Shown here piece by piece: positions 29,941 through 41,465 of a DNA stretch of 64,000 bases. The stretch lies in NCBI GenBank assembly GCA_963575745.1, contig CAUYUJ010008602.1, positions 361,866-425,865 on the forward strand. The letters run 5' to 3'. The notes under the pieces are model-generated. The model ran no database searches and was not told the origin of the DNA. It saw only the letters and a program-made list of their open reading frames with translations. Position numbers and translations under genes: made by a program. The first letter of the stretch is position 1. Each line of letters opens with the position of its first letter. This DNA comes from Prorocentrum cordatum (taxonomy: Eukaryota > Sar > Dinophyceae > Prorocentrales > Prorocentraceae).

Positions 29941-31253
29941 ATGGCGGCGGGCGAGGAGCCGCTGACCGCCACCGCCGAGGAGGAAGACAGCGCGGAGAGC
30001 ATCCCCAGGGAGAGCCCTCGCGACAGGATGGTGAGGCGCAAGAAGATTGTGCTTGGGACCATCGTCTTGGTATGGTTCGCGAGCGGCTATCTAATGGCCT
30101 TCGGCCCATCCCACCCCCGACCTGGGTTGTCGGTAGGAAACCTATTGGATGTTCCTTATGATCTCGTGGGGGGCCTCTCGGGGGCCTCCTGGAGTCTGGG
30201 GCATCACGAATTTCCTCAGGACTGATGACTGAGGCTCAAACGATGAAGCAAAGGGCACGAGGACACGCCCACTCCGTGCCCAGCGGCACGGTGGCGGATC
30301 TTCTCTTCGCCTCGATGGAGCTCGGGCCGATCCGGACCTTCTACCTCATGGCTCAGATCATAACGACGGTCGGCTACGGCGATTTAGTGCCTGAGACCCA
30401 GGGGCAGAAGCTGGCCTGCACGGCCGTGGTGTTGAGTTCCACCCTCTTAGTCGCCAACATAGTGATGGCCTTTATTTCTGATGTGGAAGACAAGGTTGGT
30501 GATGAAGTAGCGGCAGATATGAGTTCGATGACCCTTAATATCAGCGCATACGTCCAGGCAGAGCAAACGAGACAGGCCGGAGCAGACGATAGTCCGACAG
30601 ACTTTTTGGTGAAGCCGAACCATTTGAAGCTCAAGCAACAGGAAGCTCGCTGGAAGCGAACCAGGCGAGAATTAGTCATCAGCACTGGGCTTTTCACTGC
30701 TTGCCTGGTGATCGGCGTTGTTTTCTTTGCGCTGGCGGACGGGTGCAACACACACGAGTGCGAGAGTTCAGAGGATCAGGTCAAAACATGGGTCGACGCA
30801 CTCTACATGACCGTGATAACAATGACCACGGTCGGTTTTGGAGATCTCGTGCCAAACTCAAGGATTGGCAAAGGATTCTCCACGCTTTGGATGATGGCCG
30901 GTGTCGCTGTCACAGTTCGGTTGCTGGGCAACGTCTCCAGTGCTATAGATCAAGCTCTTCGCGAAGATGTGCAGACGGAGATGACTCGCGAGCTTTTCCA
31001 TGACAGTGACAAGAATAGCGATGGCCATCTGGATGAGATGGAGTTTCTGCAGCTCCAGTTTGTCCAAAACGGCCTTGCCTCACGACAACAGTTCGAAGAG
31101 GTTCGTGCACAATTCAAGATCATTGCTGGTGACGATGGTAAGATCTCGGCAGACGAGTACGCAGCGTTCTTCTTGCCAGCGAGAAAATCTGGCAAAATGC
31201 GGTCAAGTCACAAGGGTGCCGCAAGTGAGCTTCGTGCAACACCATCGGCATAG
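29941..31253 (+). CDS. Two-pore-domain K+ channel with C-terminal EF hand
   Basis: Two open segments join across a probable intron. The first (29941..30132) has an acidic N-terminus and one membrane helix 'KKIVLGTIVLVWFASGYLMA'. The second (to stop 31251..31253) carries pore 1 with filter TTVGYGD (30363..30383), a helix 'LACTAVVLSSTLLVANIVMA', a helix 'ELVISTGLFTACLVIGVVFF', pore 2 with filter TTVGFGD (30825..30845) and a fourth helix near 30870..30940. A textbook EF-hand loop, DSDKNSDGHLDE, follows (31002..31037), then a degenerate loop with GDDGKISADE. The TM1-P1-TM2-TM3-P2-TM4 plan plus EF hands is that of plant-type TPK channels, which pass K+ and are tuned by Ca2+. Membrane location (plasma or vacuolar) cannot be told. 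The frame may extend upstream of 29941 ('IASIRTREEAE') to an acceptor near 29907. No frameshift in the channel body; it looks functional. Confidence 0.85.
30133..30233 (+). other. Probable phase-0 intron in the channel gene
   Basis: Donor GTAGGAAACC follows codon TCG. Acceptor GAG at 30231..30233 follows a TTTCCTCAG-containing tract. Removing 101 bases joins TM1 to the pore-1 segment in frame. The acceptor CCTCAG at 30219 is a better consensus but shifts the frame, so the exact junction is unsure. Confidence 0.5.
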
Positions 31254-31431
31254 AACTTAGCTGCAGAGCCTTAGGCATTAAAGGAGCCTGCCTCTGAGTC
31301 ACAACGCTCCCCCTTCTGAGCTCTGACGCAGGGTCGGATCAGGAAGCCGTCACCCCGTGTCCATAGGCACGTGGTGAGCCGTGCGCCAGCGTACTCCAGC
31401 GTCGTGGAGACCTCTGAGTGGCGCCTTCCCT
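31254..31431. other. Downstream flank of the channel gene
   Basis: No gene or polyadenylation motif recognised; dinoflagellate genes usually lack AATAAA. Confidence 0.4.
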
Positions 31432-31615
31432 CCTCCTCCTCCCCCTCCCCCTCCTCCTCCTCCTCCTCCTCCTCCTCCTCCTCCTCCTCCTCCTCCTCCT
31501 CCTCCCCTCCTCCTCCTCCTCCTCCTCCTCCTCCTCCTCCTCCTCCGCCTCCTCCTCCTCCTCCTCCTCCTCCTCCTCCTCCTCCTCCTCCCCGTCCTTC
31601 CCTGCCTCCTCCTCC
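31432..31615 (+). repeat. (CTC)n tract
   Basis: Pyrimidine-only triplets ~180 bases after the channel stop. Confidence 0.95.
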
Positions 31616-31792
31616 GCAGCAATGTCGGCCCAAGCCGCACGGTGTCAGAGGCTGCAGCCCCGCGCGCGCTGTCCCATGCAAATCGATGATTGCGATTGCC
31701 TGCTGCTGGTGCGCTGGCCGAGTGTGACTAGTTTCAGAGGCGGGAGTGTATACATGATCACCGCCCGAAGAGTCAGGCTTCGGAGCCTCGGC

Positions 31793-31917
31793 AGGCGGTG
31801 GATATGGACAGATTCGAGCCCCCGAGGGGCCGAAGTATATCCGTATCCGCCGCCCGCTAGGGCACCAGGACGTCGGTTCCGGGGCGGTGGATATGGATAC
31901 CAGATCCACCGCCTCGC
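31793..31917. repeat. Cluster of GGCGGTGGATATGGA palindromes
   Basis: GGCGGTGGATATGGA pairs with TCCGTATCCGCCGCC at ~31837. A second GGCGGTGGATATGGATACC pairs with the following GATCCACCGCC. Two stem-loops in tandem. Confidence 0.7.
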
Positions 31918-31971
31918 ATAATGTGATGGTGCAGCGGCGCAGTCTCGAGCAACGCGAGGCCCGTCGTCTTC

Positions 31972-32229
31972 GTGCTGCCGAGAGGTTTTCTGCAAGTTCG
32001 TCCTTCTGGAGGTTGCCATGTCGCGGTCCCGTCTGCGGTGGCCAAGATGGATCGCCAAGTCGCTCGCGGTCTGCAGTTTAATCATGCACTGCAAAGACTA
32101 TCTGGCCACCGATCCCATTCGCTGCGCGTGGCCATTCTCGCCGCCAGGAATGTGTTGAGCAATGCTGAGTTTCTGGACATGTTGCAGGCGAGCACGCTGG
32201 CTGTGTCGGCCAAGATGGTTGAGATCTGA
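31972..32229 (+). CDS. Hypothetical small open frame
   Basis: 'AVAKMDRQVARGLQFNHALQ' and 'NVLSNAEFLDMLQASTLAVS' look protein-like and end at TGA 32227..32229. No family recognised; could be a retroelement fragment. Confidence 0.2.
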   Translation: MLPRGFLQVRPSGGCHVAVPSAVAKMDRQVARGLQFNHALQRLSGHRSHSLRVAILAARNVLSNAEFLDMLQASTLAVSAKMVEI

Positions 32230-32352
32230 CAGCAGTCGACAGAATCGTGCGCGACATCGGCCTTGGAAGTCGACCTCGCGCTGTTCGAAGAGCGGGCTGG
32301 TTGCCACAGGCTCCCACAGCCCGACTGTGATCCGTGTTGTCTTCGTCAGCCC

Positions 32353-32428
32353 GCCGCCAGAGGAGGAGGAGGAGGAGGAGGAGGAGGAGGAGGAGGAGCA
32401 GGAGGAGGAGGAGGAGGAGGAGGAGCTC
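32353..32428 (+). repeat. (GGA)n tract
   Basis: Purine triplets with one GCA. Confidence 0.95.
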
Positions 32429-32429
32429 G

Positions 32430-33480
32430 CGACGCCGATGCTGGTGCTCCACGGCCCGCCGCCGCTCGTCGTGGCGTCTCTTTGTTTGCCCGAGTCTGCC
32501 GACGCTCTCGTGCTCGGGGGCGAGCCTCGGCTCGGGAGCGTCCCGGCGAGCTACAAGCAGTGCCGGTCGTCGTGGCCCAGCTGTGGGTCGGGACTTGGCA
32601 GTCAGTTGGGCGTTGCTCAAGGTGATTTCTATAGAGCCAGAAGCCAGTGTAGACATAAGGCGCCGTTGAGAATATCCATGTCGTCTGGGGCTGAGAAGCT
32701 GCGGTCCTGCGCAGGACCGTGTTGGGGATCGGAGCGACGCTCGGCTGCGCCGCAGATGACAGTGCTGCTCTTCTGGGTGTTGTCCCCGAGCTACACGTTG
32801 CTAATGATGACCCTGGCCTTCGCGCTCGTCGTGTCACGGGTTGCGTTATTCTGGATGTTGCTTGCGATCCTCAAAGCGCTTGTGGCGTGGGTCGTGCCGA
32901 TGGCGGTCACACTCTGCTTGCAGATGGCGCGTCTCAGGGCAATGGCGCACCTCAGGGACCTCAAGCTGGACACGTTGCCGTGGACCAGAACCGCACTAAG
33001 GGTCGAGGCGGTGCTTGGCGTCGGCGCCGTGCTCGCGCTTTTCCTCGCCATGGGCTGGCGACGGCCCGAGGTGCGATGAAGGCCTGCACAGGTGCTTGCA
33101 CTGACCTGGTGCTGAGTGTGCCCCACGCAACCCTACGCTATGAATCGGACAATACTGTGAGGTGGTTCTTCGAGACCCTGGTGCCATCCCGCCTGGCCGT
33201 GCTGATGAGGTGTCTGTGGCGGTCGGTTTCTTCTGCCTCAAGTCCCTCCCTGTGGTCCCGGGGATTTCTGTCCGCACGGCGTGCCGTTCCTTCCCGCATT
33301 GTGGTTGGGGCGTGGGCGACCGTCGTACACCCTCCTGCAGTTGTTCCGAACACGATGCTGGGGGTCACCTGGTCGGCCGCGTCCGCGGCCGAGGCGAATG
33401 CAGGCACTACGCGGCACCATGCATTGTCTTCCGATGACTTGTACGAGTAGCTTGTTGCCAACGAACGATCTTACCAAAGC
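32430..33480. other. Open but unassigned interval
   Basis: Three plus-strand frames are open for long stretches; one (32758..33079) is hydrophobic ('TLLMMTLAFALVVSRVALFW'). None shows a consistent codon bias or a family motif, so no gene is called. Confidence 0.3.
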
Positions 33481-33554
33481 GGCATCATGAGTGTGCCAAT
33501 TCGCCTCGATGGTAGGAGTAGGGTTTCGCACCGCCACCCGCTCCCGCTGCCAGC

Positions 33555-34400
33555 CTCTTTGGAGTGGCCATCGGCAGGGATCAGAGTGGTCGGCTGGTCA
33601 CGCTGGTCGCCCCTCGGATCACCCCTACGGCGCAATTGTGGATTGAGGCAAACACTCGGTGACGAGCACAAACATTGTAAAACATATCTGTCAGCGCGGT
33701 TGCTCGACGGGCTCCGTGGGTAGGCCGTTTCTAGATTTACGTCGATCGTCGCTTTGGGGGGTTTTGACAGCTGGGGCGGTGGGGCACCGCGTTTCCCACC
33801 AAACTCCGCCAGGCTGCTACTGATATGTTGTCAACGCTGCCGCTTGATGTGGCCAACGTACACGCGGCACCTCATCTGTATACACATGTCAAGTAGCCGA
33901 CTTCCTTTGTGGGCCCACTCCAGAGTTAGGGTGTTCAACCAACCACCGCCAGGCTCTTTGGAGTGGCCATCGGCAGGGACCGCAAAGGTTCGACGGGTCG
34001 CGGCGGTCGCCCCTAGGATCACCCCTACGGCACCACTGCGGATTGAGGCAACGACTCGGTGACGAGTGGAAATATCGTAAAAGTCCTCTCTCTGCGTGGT
34101 TGTTGGACGGGCTCCGTGGGTGCCGGCCACTGCGGCGCTTAGGCCGTTGCGGGTTTCTGGTGATTGTCGTTCGGGGGAGTTTTGCCAGCGGGGGCGTGGG
34201 GGCACCGCGTTTTCCACCCAGCGCCGTTGTCACGGGCACCTTCTTCACGGGTGTGCCGCTGGGGCTGCTACTGATCATGTTTCAACGCTGCCGCTTGATG
34301 CGGTAAACTAACACGCGGCACCGCATATGTTTCCATATGTTGAGTAGCCATTTCTTTTAGTGGGTCTACTCCAGAGCTAGGGTGTCCCACCAACCAGTTC
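33555..34400 (+). repeat. Tandem duplication, two units of ~399 bp
   Basis: CTCTTTGGAGTGGCCATCGG starts at 33555 and again at 33954. Shared landmarks are GATCACCCCTACGGC, GACGGGCTCCGTGGGT, GTTTCAACGCTGCCGCTTGA-like and CCAGAG-TAGGGTG. The second unit has an extra ~35 bases near 34225. Confidence 0.8.
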
Positions 34401-34669
34401 GTGGTTGCGGCGTGGAGTGCAAGTTCTCTCGCCTGTGCGAGGTGACGGACCATGCCGTTGCTGGCGAACATGTTCGGCTCAGTCAAATATACACTGAGTG
34501 TGATGATGCTCCACCGCTGCCCTCGGCGCTCTAGCGTACACGAGCTGACGGACGCAGTTCCCCTGAGGTTCACGCTTTCCTCCATGACCACGCAGCTTCT
34601 CCGAACACTTCCACGTCTTCTCTGAGCTTTGCGACAATCTCGACTGATTCGGCGTCGGTTGCGGGCGCG

Positions 34670-35265
34670 TTGACGTCTGCTGCTTCGGCTTTTTCGGGCC
34701 CTGGCTCGTTGAGTCTCGCGGCGTCTCCAGCATCATCGAGACCTCTTCTGGCTTCGGTGGCAAGCTCACACGCCCTCAACGTGAGGCAACACGGCGTGAT
34801 GTTCTTTCTCCTGACGCTGGAGGCAGCGGTGTGCACCTTCGCGGACGAATGGTGTTTGAGGCCCCTCTCCTTCGGTAATGTGATATGTTGCCGCTTCGCT
34901 GCTGCAGCAAGGCATTTTTCCGTGCATGTCTACCTCCTGCACCGGGTCAGCAGCACCGATTCGATAGGCGACATGTTGGCCGATTCCTTCGACACCCAGT
35001 CGTTCACGCTCGAAGTACACGGGTCGACCTATGACGCCGCCTCCCTCGAGGACGGCCACCCATTTGCGCTCGCCGCGGACTCTTTCGACGGCTCCGACGA
35101 CCGCCTGGGCGTTCTTGACAGTTCCGCCGGCTACCTGGGCAGCAATAACTACGATAAGGACTTGCTTGGCTCCCTCGACGGTGCCAAACATCTGGACAAC
35201 TGCATCGCGGACCTGAGAGGCTTGGCGCAAGAGACTCTCGCCTTGGGACGCTCGTTCCTCCTCCT
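34670..35265. other. Interval open on both strands; gene strand undecided
   Basis: The plus frame is Asp/Ser-rich ('LADSFDTQSFTLEVHGSTYD') with many C-ending codons. The minus frame is Val-rich ('VRDAVVQMFGTVEGAKQVLI'). No domain recognised on either strand. Confidence 0.25.
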
Positions 35266-35269
35266 CCAC

Positions 35270-35410
35270 CTCCTCCCCGTCCTTCCCTGCCGCCTCCTCC
35301 TCCTATTCCTCCTCCTCCTCCTACTCCTCATCGTACTTGTCCTCCCTCCTCCTCCTCCTCGTCCTCATCCTCCTCCTCTTTCTCCTCATCCGTGTCCTTT
35401 TTCTCTTTCT
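35270..35410 (+). repeat. Degenerate (CTC)n tract
   Basis: CTCCTC with ATT, TAC and GTC interruptions. Confidence 0.8.
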
Positions 35411-35519
35411 CCTTCGTCGTTTCACTCTGGCATGGGTCAGGGGCCGCGGCCCGCAGGTCCTGATGGGGGGTGTTTAGATAGGACGGCCACGCGCAGAGGG
35501 AGCAGGGGGAGAGGGAAAG

Positions 35520-35720
35520 GCTTCTCAGACACACTCCATCTTCTTAGAACGCGCGGGCCTCGTCAGTAAGTGTAGAGCTGGCGCCTTCTAAGAAGCAGCC
35601 TCTTTCTAAGGAGCGCAGAAGGGGGGCAGGGGGAGGGGCGGGGCTTCTCAGACGCACCCCTGCTTCTTATCAGGCGCGAGCCATGTCCGTAGATGTGGGA
35701 CGTTCCAAAAGGTGCCCGAG
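35520..35720 (+). repeat. R7 dispersed repeat, two tandem partial units
   Basis: CTTCTCAGACACACTCC and CTTCTCAGACGCACCCCTGC blocks, each followed by GGCGC-GGCC/GAGCC and GTnGATGT. Confidence 0.6.
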
Positions 35721-35726
35721 GATCGA

Positions 35727-35868
35727 AGGAGTTGTCATCTCTTCCGCCGCGGAAGGCGGCGGAAGGGCGGCGGAAGGCGGCGGAAGTAAAACGAGGCCGC
35801 TTCCGCCAGCGGAAGCTGGCGGAATGTCGGCGGAAGGTGGTGGAAGTTAGAAATGCGCCCCCAATAGG
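35727..35868. mobile_element. Palindromic GGAAG-rich element, copy 2
   Basis: Matches 13877..14000. The centre CCGCTTCCGCCAGCGGAAGC is self-complementary. It sits inside an R7 region. Confidence 0.6.
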
Positions 35869-35904
35869 TGAAAACGTTTTTGGGGGTTCCAGAATCCGCC
35901 ATGT

Positions 35905-35985
35905 AGGGCCAGCGCCTTCTAAGAAGCAGCCTTTGTTTGAGGAGCCTCCCCCCTTTCCTACACCCCCTTGTGCGCGCCGCCAATC
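35905..35985 (+). repeat. R7 dispersed repeat, partial
   Basis: AGCGCCTTCTAAGAAGCAGC and CCCCCTTGTGCGCGCCGCC. Confidence 0.55.
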
Positions 35986-36167
35986 AGCGGCCGCGGCGGC
36001 CGCAGTTCCGGATAGGGGTGTCTGCACAGTGGTGACCTTTTCGCGGACCTCCGAATCTTGATGTCCAGGGCGCCAGCCATGGGGCTTGGCGGCAAAACTC
36101 CATTTGCGGGGGGCTCCCACATTCGAAGCCTGGCCAGGGCGCACGCCAGGAGTGGTCTGGGAGAGGG

Positions 36168-36583
36168 GGAGGAGGAGGAGGAGGAGGAGGAGGAGGAGGA
36201 GGAGGAGGAGGGGAGGCGAGGAGGAGGAGGAGGAGGAGGAGGAGGAGGAGGAGGAGGAGGAGGAGGAGGAGGAGGAGGAGGAGGAGGAGGAGGAGGAGGA
36301 GGGAGGAGGAGGAGGAGGAGGAGGAGGAGGAGGAGGAGGAGGAGGAGGAGGAGGAGGAGGAGGAGGAGGAGGAGGAGGAGGAGGAGGAGGAGGAGGAGGA
36401 GGAGGAGGAGGAGAGAGGAGGAGGAGGAGGAGGAGGAGGAGGAGGAGGAGGAGGAGGAGGAGGAGGAGGAGGAGGAGGAGGAGGAGGAGGAGGAGGAGGA
36501 GGAGGAAGAAGAAGAAGAAGAAGAAGAGGAGGAGGAGGAGGAGGAGGAAGAGGAGGAGGAGGAGGAGGAGGAGGAGGAGGAGC
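36168..36583 (+). repeat. (GGA)n tract, ~415 bp, with a GAA block
   Basis: Longest purine triplet tract in the window; a GAAGAAGAA block at 36505..36527. Confidence 0.95.
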
Positions 36584-36704
36584 AGGACCAGCTTCCCAGA
36601 CCTCGAGCGCATTGCGAAAGTAAGCCGAAGATGGCTCGTCTGGTCCGGCGCCGGAGGGGCTGGCTCCAGGCTCCTGAACCGTTCGATCATGATGCGGTCG
36701 GACC

Positions 36705-36880
36705 AGGCATGAGATCGAGGTCGGCTCGGAGAGGGTGCCCTGTTTCGTATTTGTTGCGCGTTCTTGTGTATCCTGGGGAAGGGATCCCTGAAGGATGGTT
36801 CTTCTGTCCTGGCGGAGGTTCTCATGTTCTTGGAGGATGTTGTTCTGTCCTTGCTCCGATTGTATTGGACTAAACACTGG
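36705..36880 (+). repeat. R6 dispersed repeat, copy 2
   Basis: GATCGAGGTCGGCTCGG, GTATTTGTTG, GGCGGAGGTTCTCATGTTCT and GATGTTGTTCTG. Confidence 0.6.
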
Positions 36881-37864
36881 TCCCCAGAAACAGATCACGA
36901 TCTCTGGGGCCCGCGCATTGGACCGTCCTCCGGCTCCTTTGTGTGGGATCGAGGAGGAGTCTCAATGATCCAAGCATTTGGAAGTTTCGGCTTCCCGATG
37001 TCGTCAGACCCCATGGAAGTTCCCAGAGGCCCCCATGGACGCATCCAGTGACCTTCCTGAGGCTTGCGGAGACCTCCTGCTCGTCCTCCTCATCGCCCCC
37101 CCCCTCCTCCACCTCTCTCCCGTGCAATGAACTCCTCCTCGTCGTGCGATCCGTCGTGGTGGCACAGCGGGCGCCTCAGACCTCCTCACCGCATGAGTTT
37201 GCAGCCTGACATCTCCAGCCGCTGAGAAGATGGAGAGCGGATGGCTTTCATTTTCAAAGCGTGGTTCTCGCTTCAGCGTCGCGCACACTCGTCATGAAAG
37301 CCTCCAGCAGCTACGAATGTAAGACGGGCTGTTCTCAAGATGTGGCCCTCGCCTTCGCGCCGCGTGCATCCACCGTAAGAGTTCCCAAGTGATACAGGGA
37401 TGGGGGGCGGGCCATTTTAGGATATATGGTTTTCGCATTAGAGCCGCGCACGTTCGCCTGACAAGTTCTCGGCACTCATAAGGATGGAGCGTGTTTATTT
37501 GTCTAAGTGGGCGTTCGCTCTGCACCCTCTTATGTTACAGGTCAACAGTTGGATTCGAAGCACGCAGCAGCTCCAATGATGAATGCCCGCTCCTTTTTTT
37601 AACATATTGTGTTAGTTATACCACAGTTCGAATGGTTGACCAGATGTCCAGAACTTGTACACCGGTCCGTTTAATGAGGTGGGACCCAGGCTGTCAATAA
37701 GGTCGCCGAAAAGATTACAACGAATGGGGGGGTGGAAACCTATCCCAGTTACACTGATGGATGTCCGCTTCTGCTTACAACGGGGCTACCGTCCGACACT
37801 TCTTCCATGTTGATGTTGGTTGTTGGGTTTGCTTGTAACTGGTAGGATGCAGGACAGCCTTTCT

Positions 37865-37899
<35 letters not shown>

Positions 37900-38395
37900 G
37901 CAAGAAATAAAAACAACAAACAAGGAAACACGCTCTCGCATGAATGGCAGGCCCATGAGCGCGTCATGGTTCAAGGGGGAGTTTGCTGGAGTGAGAAGGG
38001 GTCCATGCAGGCACCTATGGGGAAGGGGCTTGGGATGAGAAGGTGTATCGCAGCATTGTTGATGAATGTTGGGTTTGCTCTGGTTCTCCTCCTCGACAAC
38101 AGATTCATTTTCCTGCTCCTTGTCTCTCGCTGCCTCCGAATCATATCTGTCATAATGTACAAACTATGTCGCCCCCTCCTCCACTTCCTTATCCGCATCC
38201 TCCTCCTCATCATCTTCATCGTCACCACCAGCCGTGCTTTAGCACGCCTTTCCCGTGTGTCTCCAGAAGGTACGACCATACCATAGTCGTCCTCGTTACA
38301 GGTAGATTCATCCCTTTCTTAATCCTCGTCGTCCCTTCCTCCGCCTGTGCAACCCCCATCTTTCTTAGCATAAATTCCTCCTTCTGGCCAACCAA
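36881..38395. other. Interval without a recognised gene
   Basis: Holds a degenerate ~95-base tandem pattern at 37240..37560 (GTGGTTCTCGCnTCAGCG-like) and a short (AT)n at 37864..37900. Confidence 0.35.
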
Positions 38396-38419
38396 ATGAG
38401 CATCACTATCAACAACACG

Positions 38420-38577
38420 GCCATCGTCACCGTCATCATCAGCAGCAGCACCATCATCAGCAGCAGCATCAACAGCAGCATCATCACCAGCATCATAACC
38501 ATCATCATCACCATCATCATCATTACCATCATCATCATTATCATCATCATCATCATCATCATCAGCATCATCAGTAG
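38420..38577 (+). repeat. (ATC)n tract
   Basis: CATCATCATC with CAGCAG interruptions; inverse of the (GAT)n tract at 20365. Confidence 0.95.
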
Positions 38578-38719
38578 GTTCGCCCTCATCACGGTGCTCC
38601 TCTTGGATTTCTGACCAGAATGATTTAATGTGTCCGAAAGGGCAAAATGCTCCGCTCGGGCCACTCTGCATTGATGGCGTTCATTCGCCAGTGGCGCGCG
38701 CCGCTTGGGCGCGAATACT

Positions 38720-38941
38720 TTAAGATTCCATAATTGGGTGCTCGATGCGCGACATGTTCAGGCGCAGCTCGAGCACAAGTTGCTTTGGCGTTGCTTGCGC
38801 ATCTGTCTCACAGGCCTGCGCCAGCAAAGATCTTGGAGGCCAGCAGTGTGGTTCTTGACCTTGAGTGATCTTGAAGTCTGGATTGCAAGACGGGCACTGC
38901 AAGAAGAATGTGATAGTCACTTTCATCCTTCCCGGCAGCAT
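38720..38941 (-). CDS. Hypothetical short minus-strand frame
   Basis: Reads 'FFLQCPSCNPDFKITQGQEP' with a C-x-x-C pair, ending 'NMSRIEHPIMES' and stop. No family assigned; may be a fragment. Confidence 0.2.
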   Translation of the reverse strand: MLPGRMKVTITFFLQCPSCNPDFKITQGQEPHCWPPRSLLAQACETDAQATPKQLVLELRLNMSRIEHPIMES

Positions 38942-39005
38942 GATCCTCAGGCGTGCATCGCGCGCTGTTCAAACCAGGGGAACCGAGCTGTGTCGCCAAG
39001 CATCA

Positions 39006-39090
39006 GAGGAGGAGGAGGAGGAGGAGGAGGAGGAGGAGGAGGAGAAGGAGGAGGAGGAGGAGGAGAGGGAGGAGGAGGAGGACGACGAGG
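39006..39090 (+). repeat. (GGA)n tract
   Basis: Purine triplets. Confidence 0.9.
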
Positions 39091-39564
39091 AGGTCAGAAA
39101 GCAAATACACTTCCACACCATACTCGTCCTCATCCCGCGGGGAAAGGGTTCCGTTCGCCCGCCCAGGAGATCTTGTGGAGGAGGAGGGCCAGGAGTCAGA
39201 GGAGGGGTGGGAGGAAGGCGACGACGAGGAAGAGAAGTGAGAGGGGTACGAGTGCGACTATGAGCGCGACCACGTGACGATGTCAATGAGCGTCCACACA
39301 CCGTGACTAATTGCACATGGCGGCAATTGGAACGCTTCTCGACGGCATTTAGAAAGACCTTCAGCCAGAGATCCCCAGTGATCGTGTCAAGGTACTCTGC
39401 CCGAGTGGGGTGATCTGATGGGTGCGCACACGACCGAGACCTTTCAGTTTGGATCTAGCGTAAGAACCACAACTTACCTATTCGACAACCCTTCGGGTGA
39501 TAAGGAGGTTGCGGGGGGGATGAACCAACTGATGACAGCTGCGACGATTATGATGATGACGATG

Positions 39565-39835
39565 ATTGGGACACCAATCGGGATACCAACGGGACACTAT
39601 CGGGTCACCCCGGGGACACCATCGGAACACCATCGGGACACCATCGGGATACCATCGAGACACCACCGGGACAACCGGGACACCGCGGGACACCACGGGA
39701 CATCACCGGGTATCATTGAAGCACCATCCAGACACCATCGGGGCACCATCGGACACCATCGGAGCACCACCAAGAAACCACCAAGACACCATCGGGACAC
39801 CACGACGGGACACACCGCCGGCAACCGCCGGCCGA
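39565..39835 (+). repeat. ACACCATCGGG minisatellite
   Basis: 11-13-base units GGGACACCATCG with ACACCACCG variants. Confidence 0.9.
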
Positions 39836-40683
39836 CCGGGGGGCGGCGTCTTCTGGTTTGGCGGCGCCCTATCCAGAGGAGGCTTCATTCCTCTCGCCCG
39901 CCCACGCAGCTTCGCCTCGCACGCTCGCACGACACGAACACTACACCGAAACCGAATTCCCCGGTGAGGGACTCTCCGTTCCTCTTCGATCTCACCCCCC
40001 AACCTCCGATGCAATGCCAGAGGCAAATTTCCATAGTGCTGCATGGTGTGAGAAGTGTCTACCCAGCCTCCAGCAAGATGCAAAGTAGCAAGAGTATAGT
40101 GAAAGTAGACATGCCACCATCCTGAATGGACTGAAAACAAAAACATGTATACCATTCCATCTGGCGTTCTTTAGAGGTTGATCCCCCACAACGTTCGTAT
40201 TGCTCCCCAATATCAATCATCCAGACAATGTGAGGCAGCAAAGACGGAGAGGGCAGCAGCAGACAGAGTACGAGGAGCTGGCGTGGACGATGCTTTGTCC
40301 ATCAGAGACCAGAGCATCCGCCGACATGGCGCCCAACGTCGCTCTCAGGACAGGCATGCGAACAAGCAACCGAAGCCAGGGGGCAATGCTCGCCGTACAC
40401 AGCGGCCCCCAGCAGCGTAGGCACACTCCCGACGCGCGGGGCGGGGCGCCAGGAGGTCGGATCGGGAAGAGCTCGCCCCCCTCTCCCCCCCGCCGACCCG
40501 CTCGAGGGAGACCCGAGGGGAAGGGAAAGGGAGAGAAGGGGGGGGGGGAGCGGAGGGCGGGCAGGAGAACACTTCCCGATCCAGAATTCCGAGCCCCTCA
40601 CACCCCGGGCACAGCCGGCGGTCCCCACGGAAGCACTCGGCATCACGGTGGCCCCCCGACACTTGCCAGCGCACAAGCGACCC

Positions 40684-40684
40684 C

Positions 40685-40767
<83 letters not shown>

Positions 40768-40796
40768 CCACACACCCACACGCCCACACACCTACA

Positions 40797-40849
<53 letters not shown>

Positions 40850-40898
40850 CACACACACACACACAACACACACACACACACACACACACCCCGACACA
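40684..40898 (+). repeat. (CA)n microsatellite
   Basis: Almost pure CA with CCCACAC interruptions near 40766..40798. Confidence 0.98.
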
Positions 40899-41012
40899 AG
40901 AAGACACACCACCACACCACATACGCACGCACCGAGATCGGGACAGAGGCCCCCCGTGTTTGCATCCAGGTGTCTGCGAACAGGTGCACCCGCACAGCTG
41001 CGAACCCCAAAA

Positions 41013-41201
41013 TGACAAACGAGCAACACGCACCCATACCCATAGGTGGGACGGAGGGGGCTATGGGTGCGTGTTGTCGGATGGGGGTCCCCGCTCGAAA
41101 GGAAGCACCCCCCAGAATCCGACAACCCGCACCCATACCCATAGCCAGTCCTCCTCCCAACATTCCCCCTATGGGTATGGGTGTGCGTTGCTCGTTCGTC
41201 A
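41013..41201. mobile_element. Nested palindromic element with TGACnAACGAGCAAC ends
   Basis: Left TGACAAACGAGCAACACGCA and the reverse complement of the right end (TGACGAACGAGCAACGCACA) match almost throughout and continue into CCCATACCCATAGG. An inner inverted pair, CTATGGGTGCGTGTTGTCGG with CCGACAACCCGCACCCATAC, sits inside. No protein. Confidence 0.7.
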
Positions 41202-41465
41202 CAAACGGAGGCAAGCTACCACCGCAGGGCTGGCAGCAGCTCCGCTGCGAGCACCGCACGCATCGAGGCTGGCGCGCGTTGGTCGGGCGCGGGCAGGCGC
41301 TCGCGCCGAGGCGGTGCCGCAGGGATGACGGCCTACCCTCCCGCCCTCGGTCGACTTTAGCTGGGACGCTGCGCGTCCACAGGCGTTTGCTTCTGAGTGC
41401 GGGCGCGGCCGCTGTGCTTTTCGGCTTGCGCAGTGCTAATTTGACAGGCCCGTGGCCCGGACCTC

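Noticed and set aside
40200-40420. Open frames around 40.2-40.4 kb
   Set aside because: Three frames are open with no motif or codon bias to choose one.
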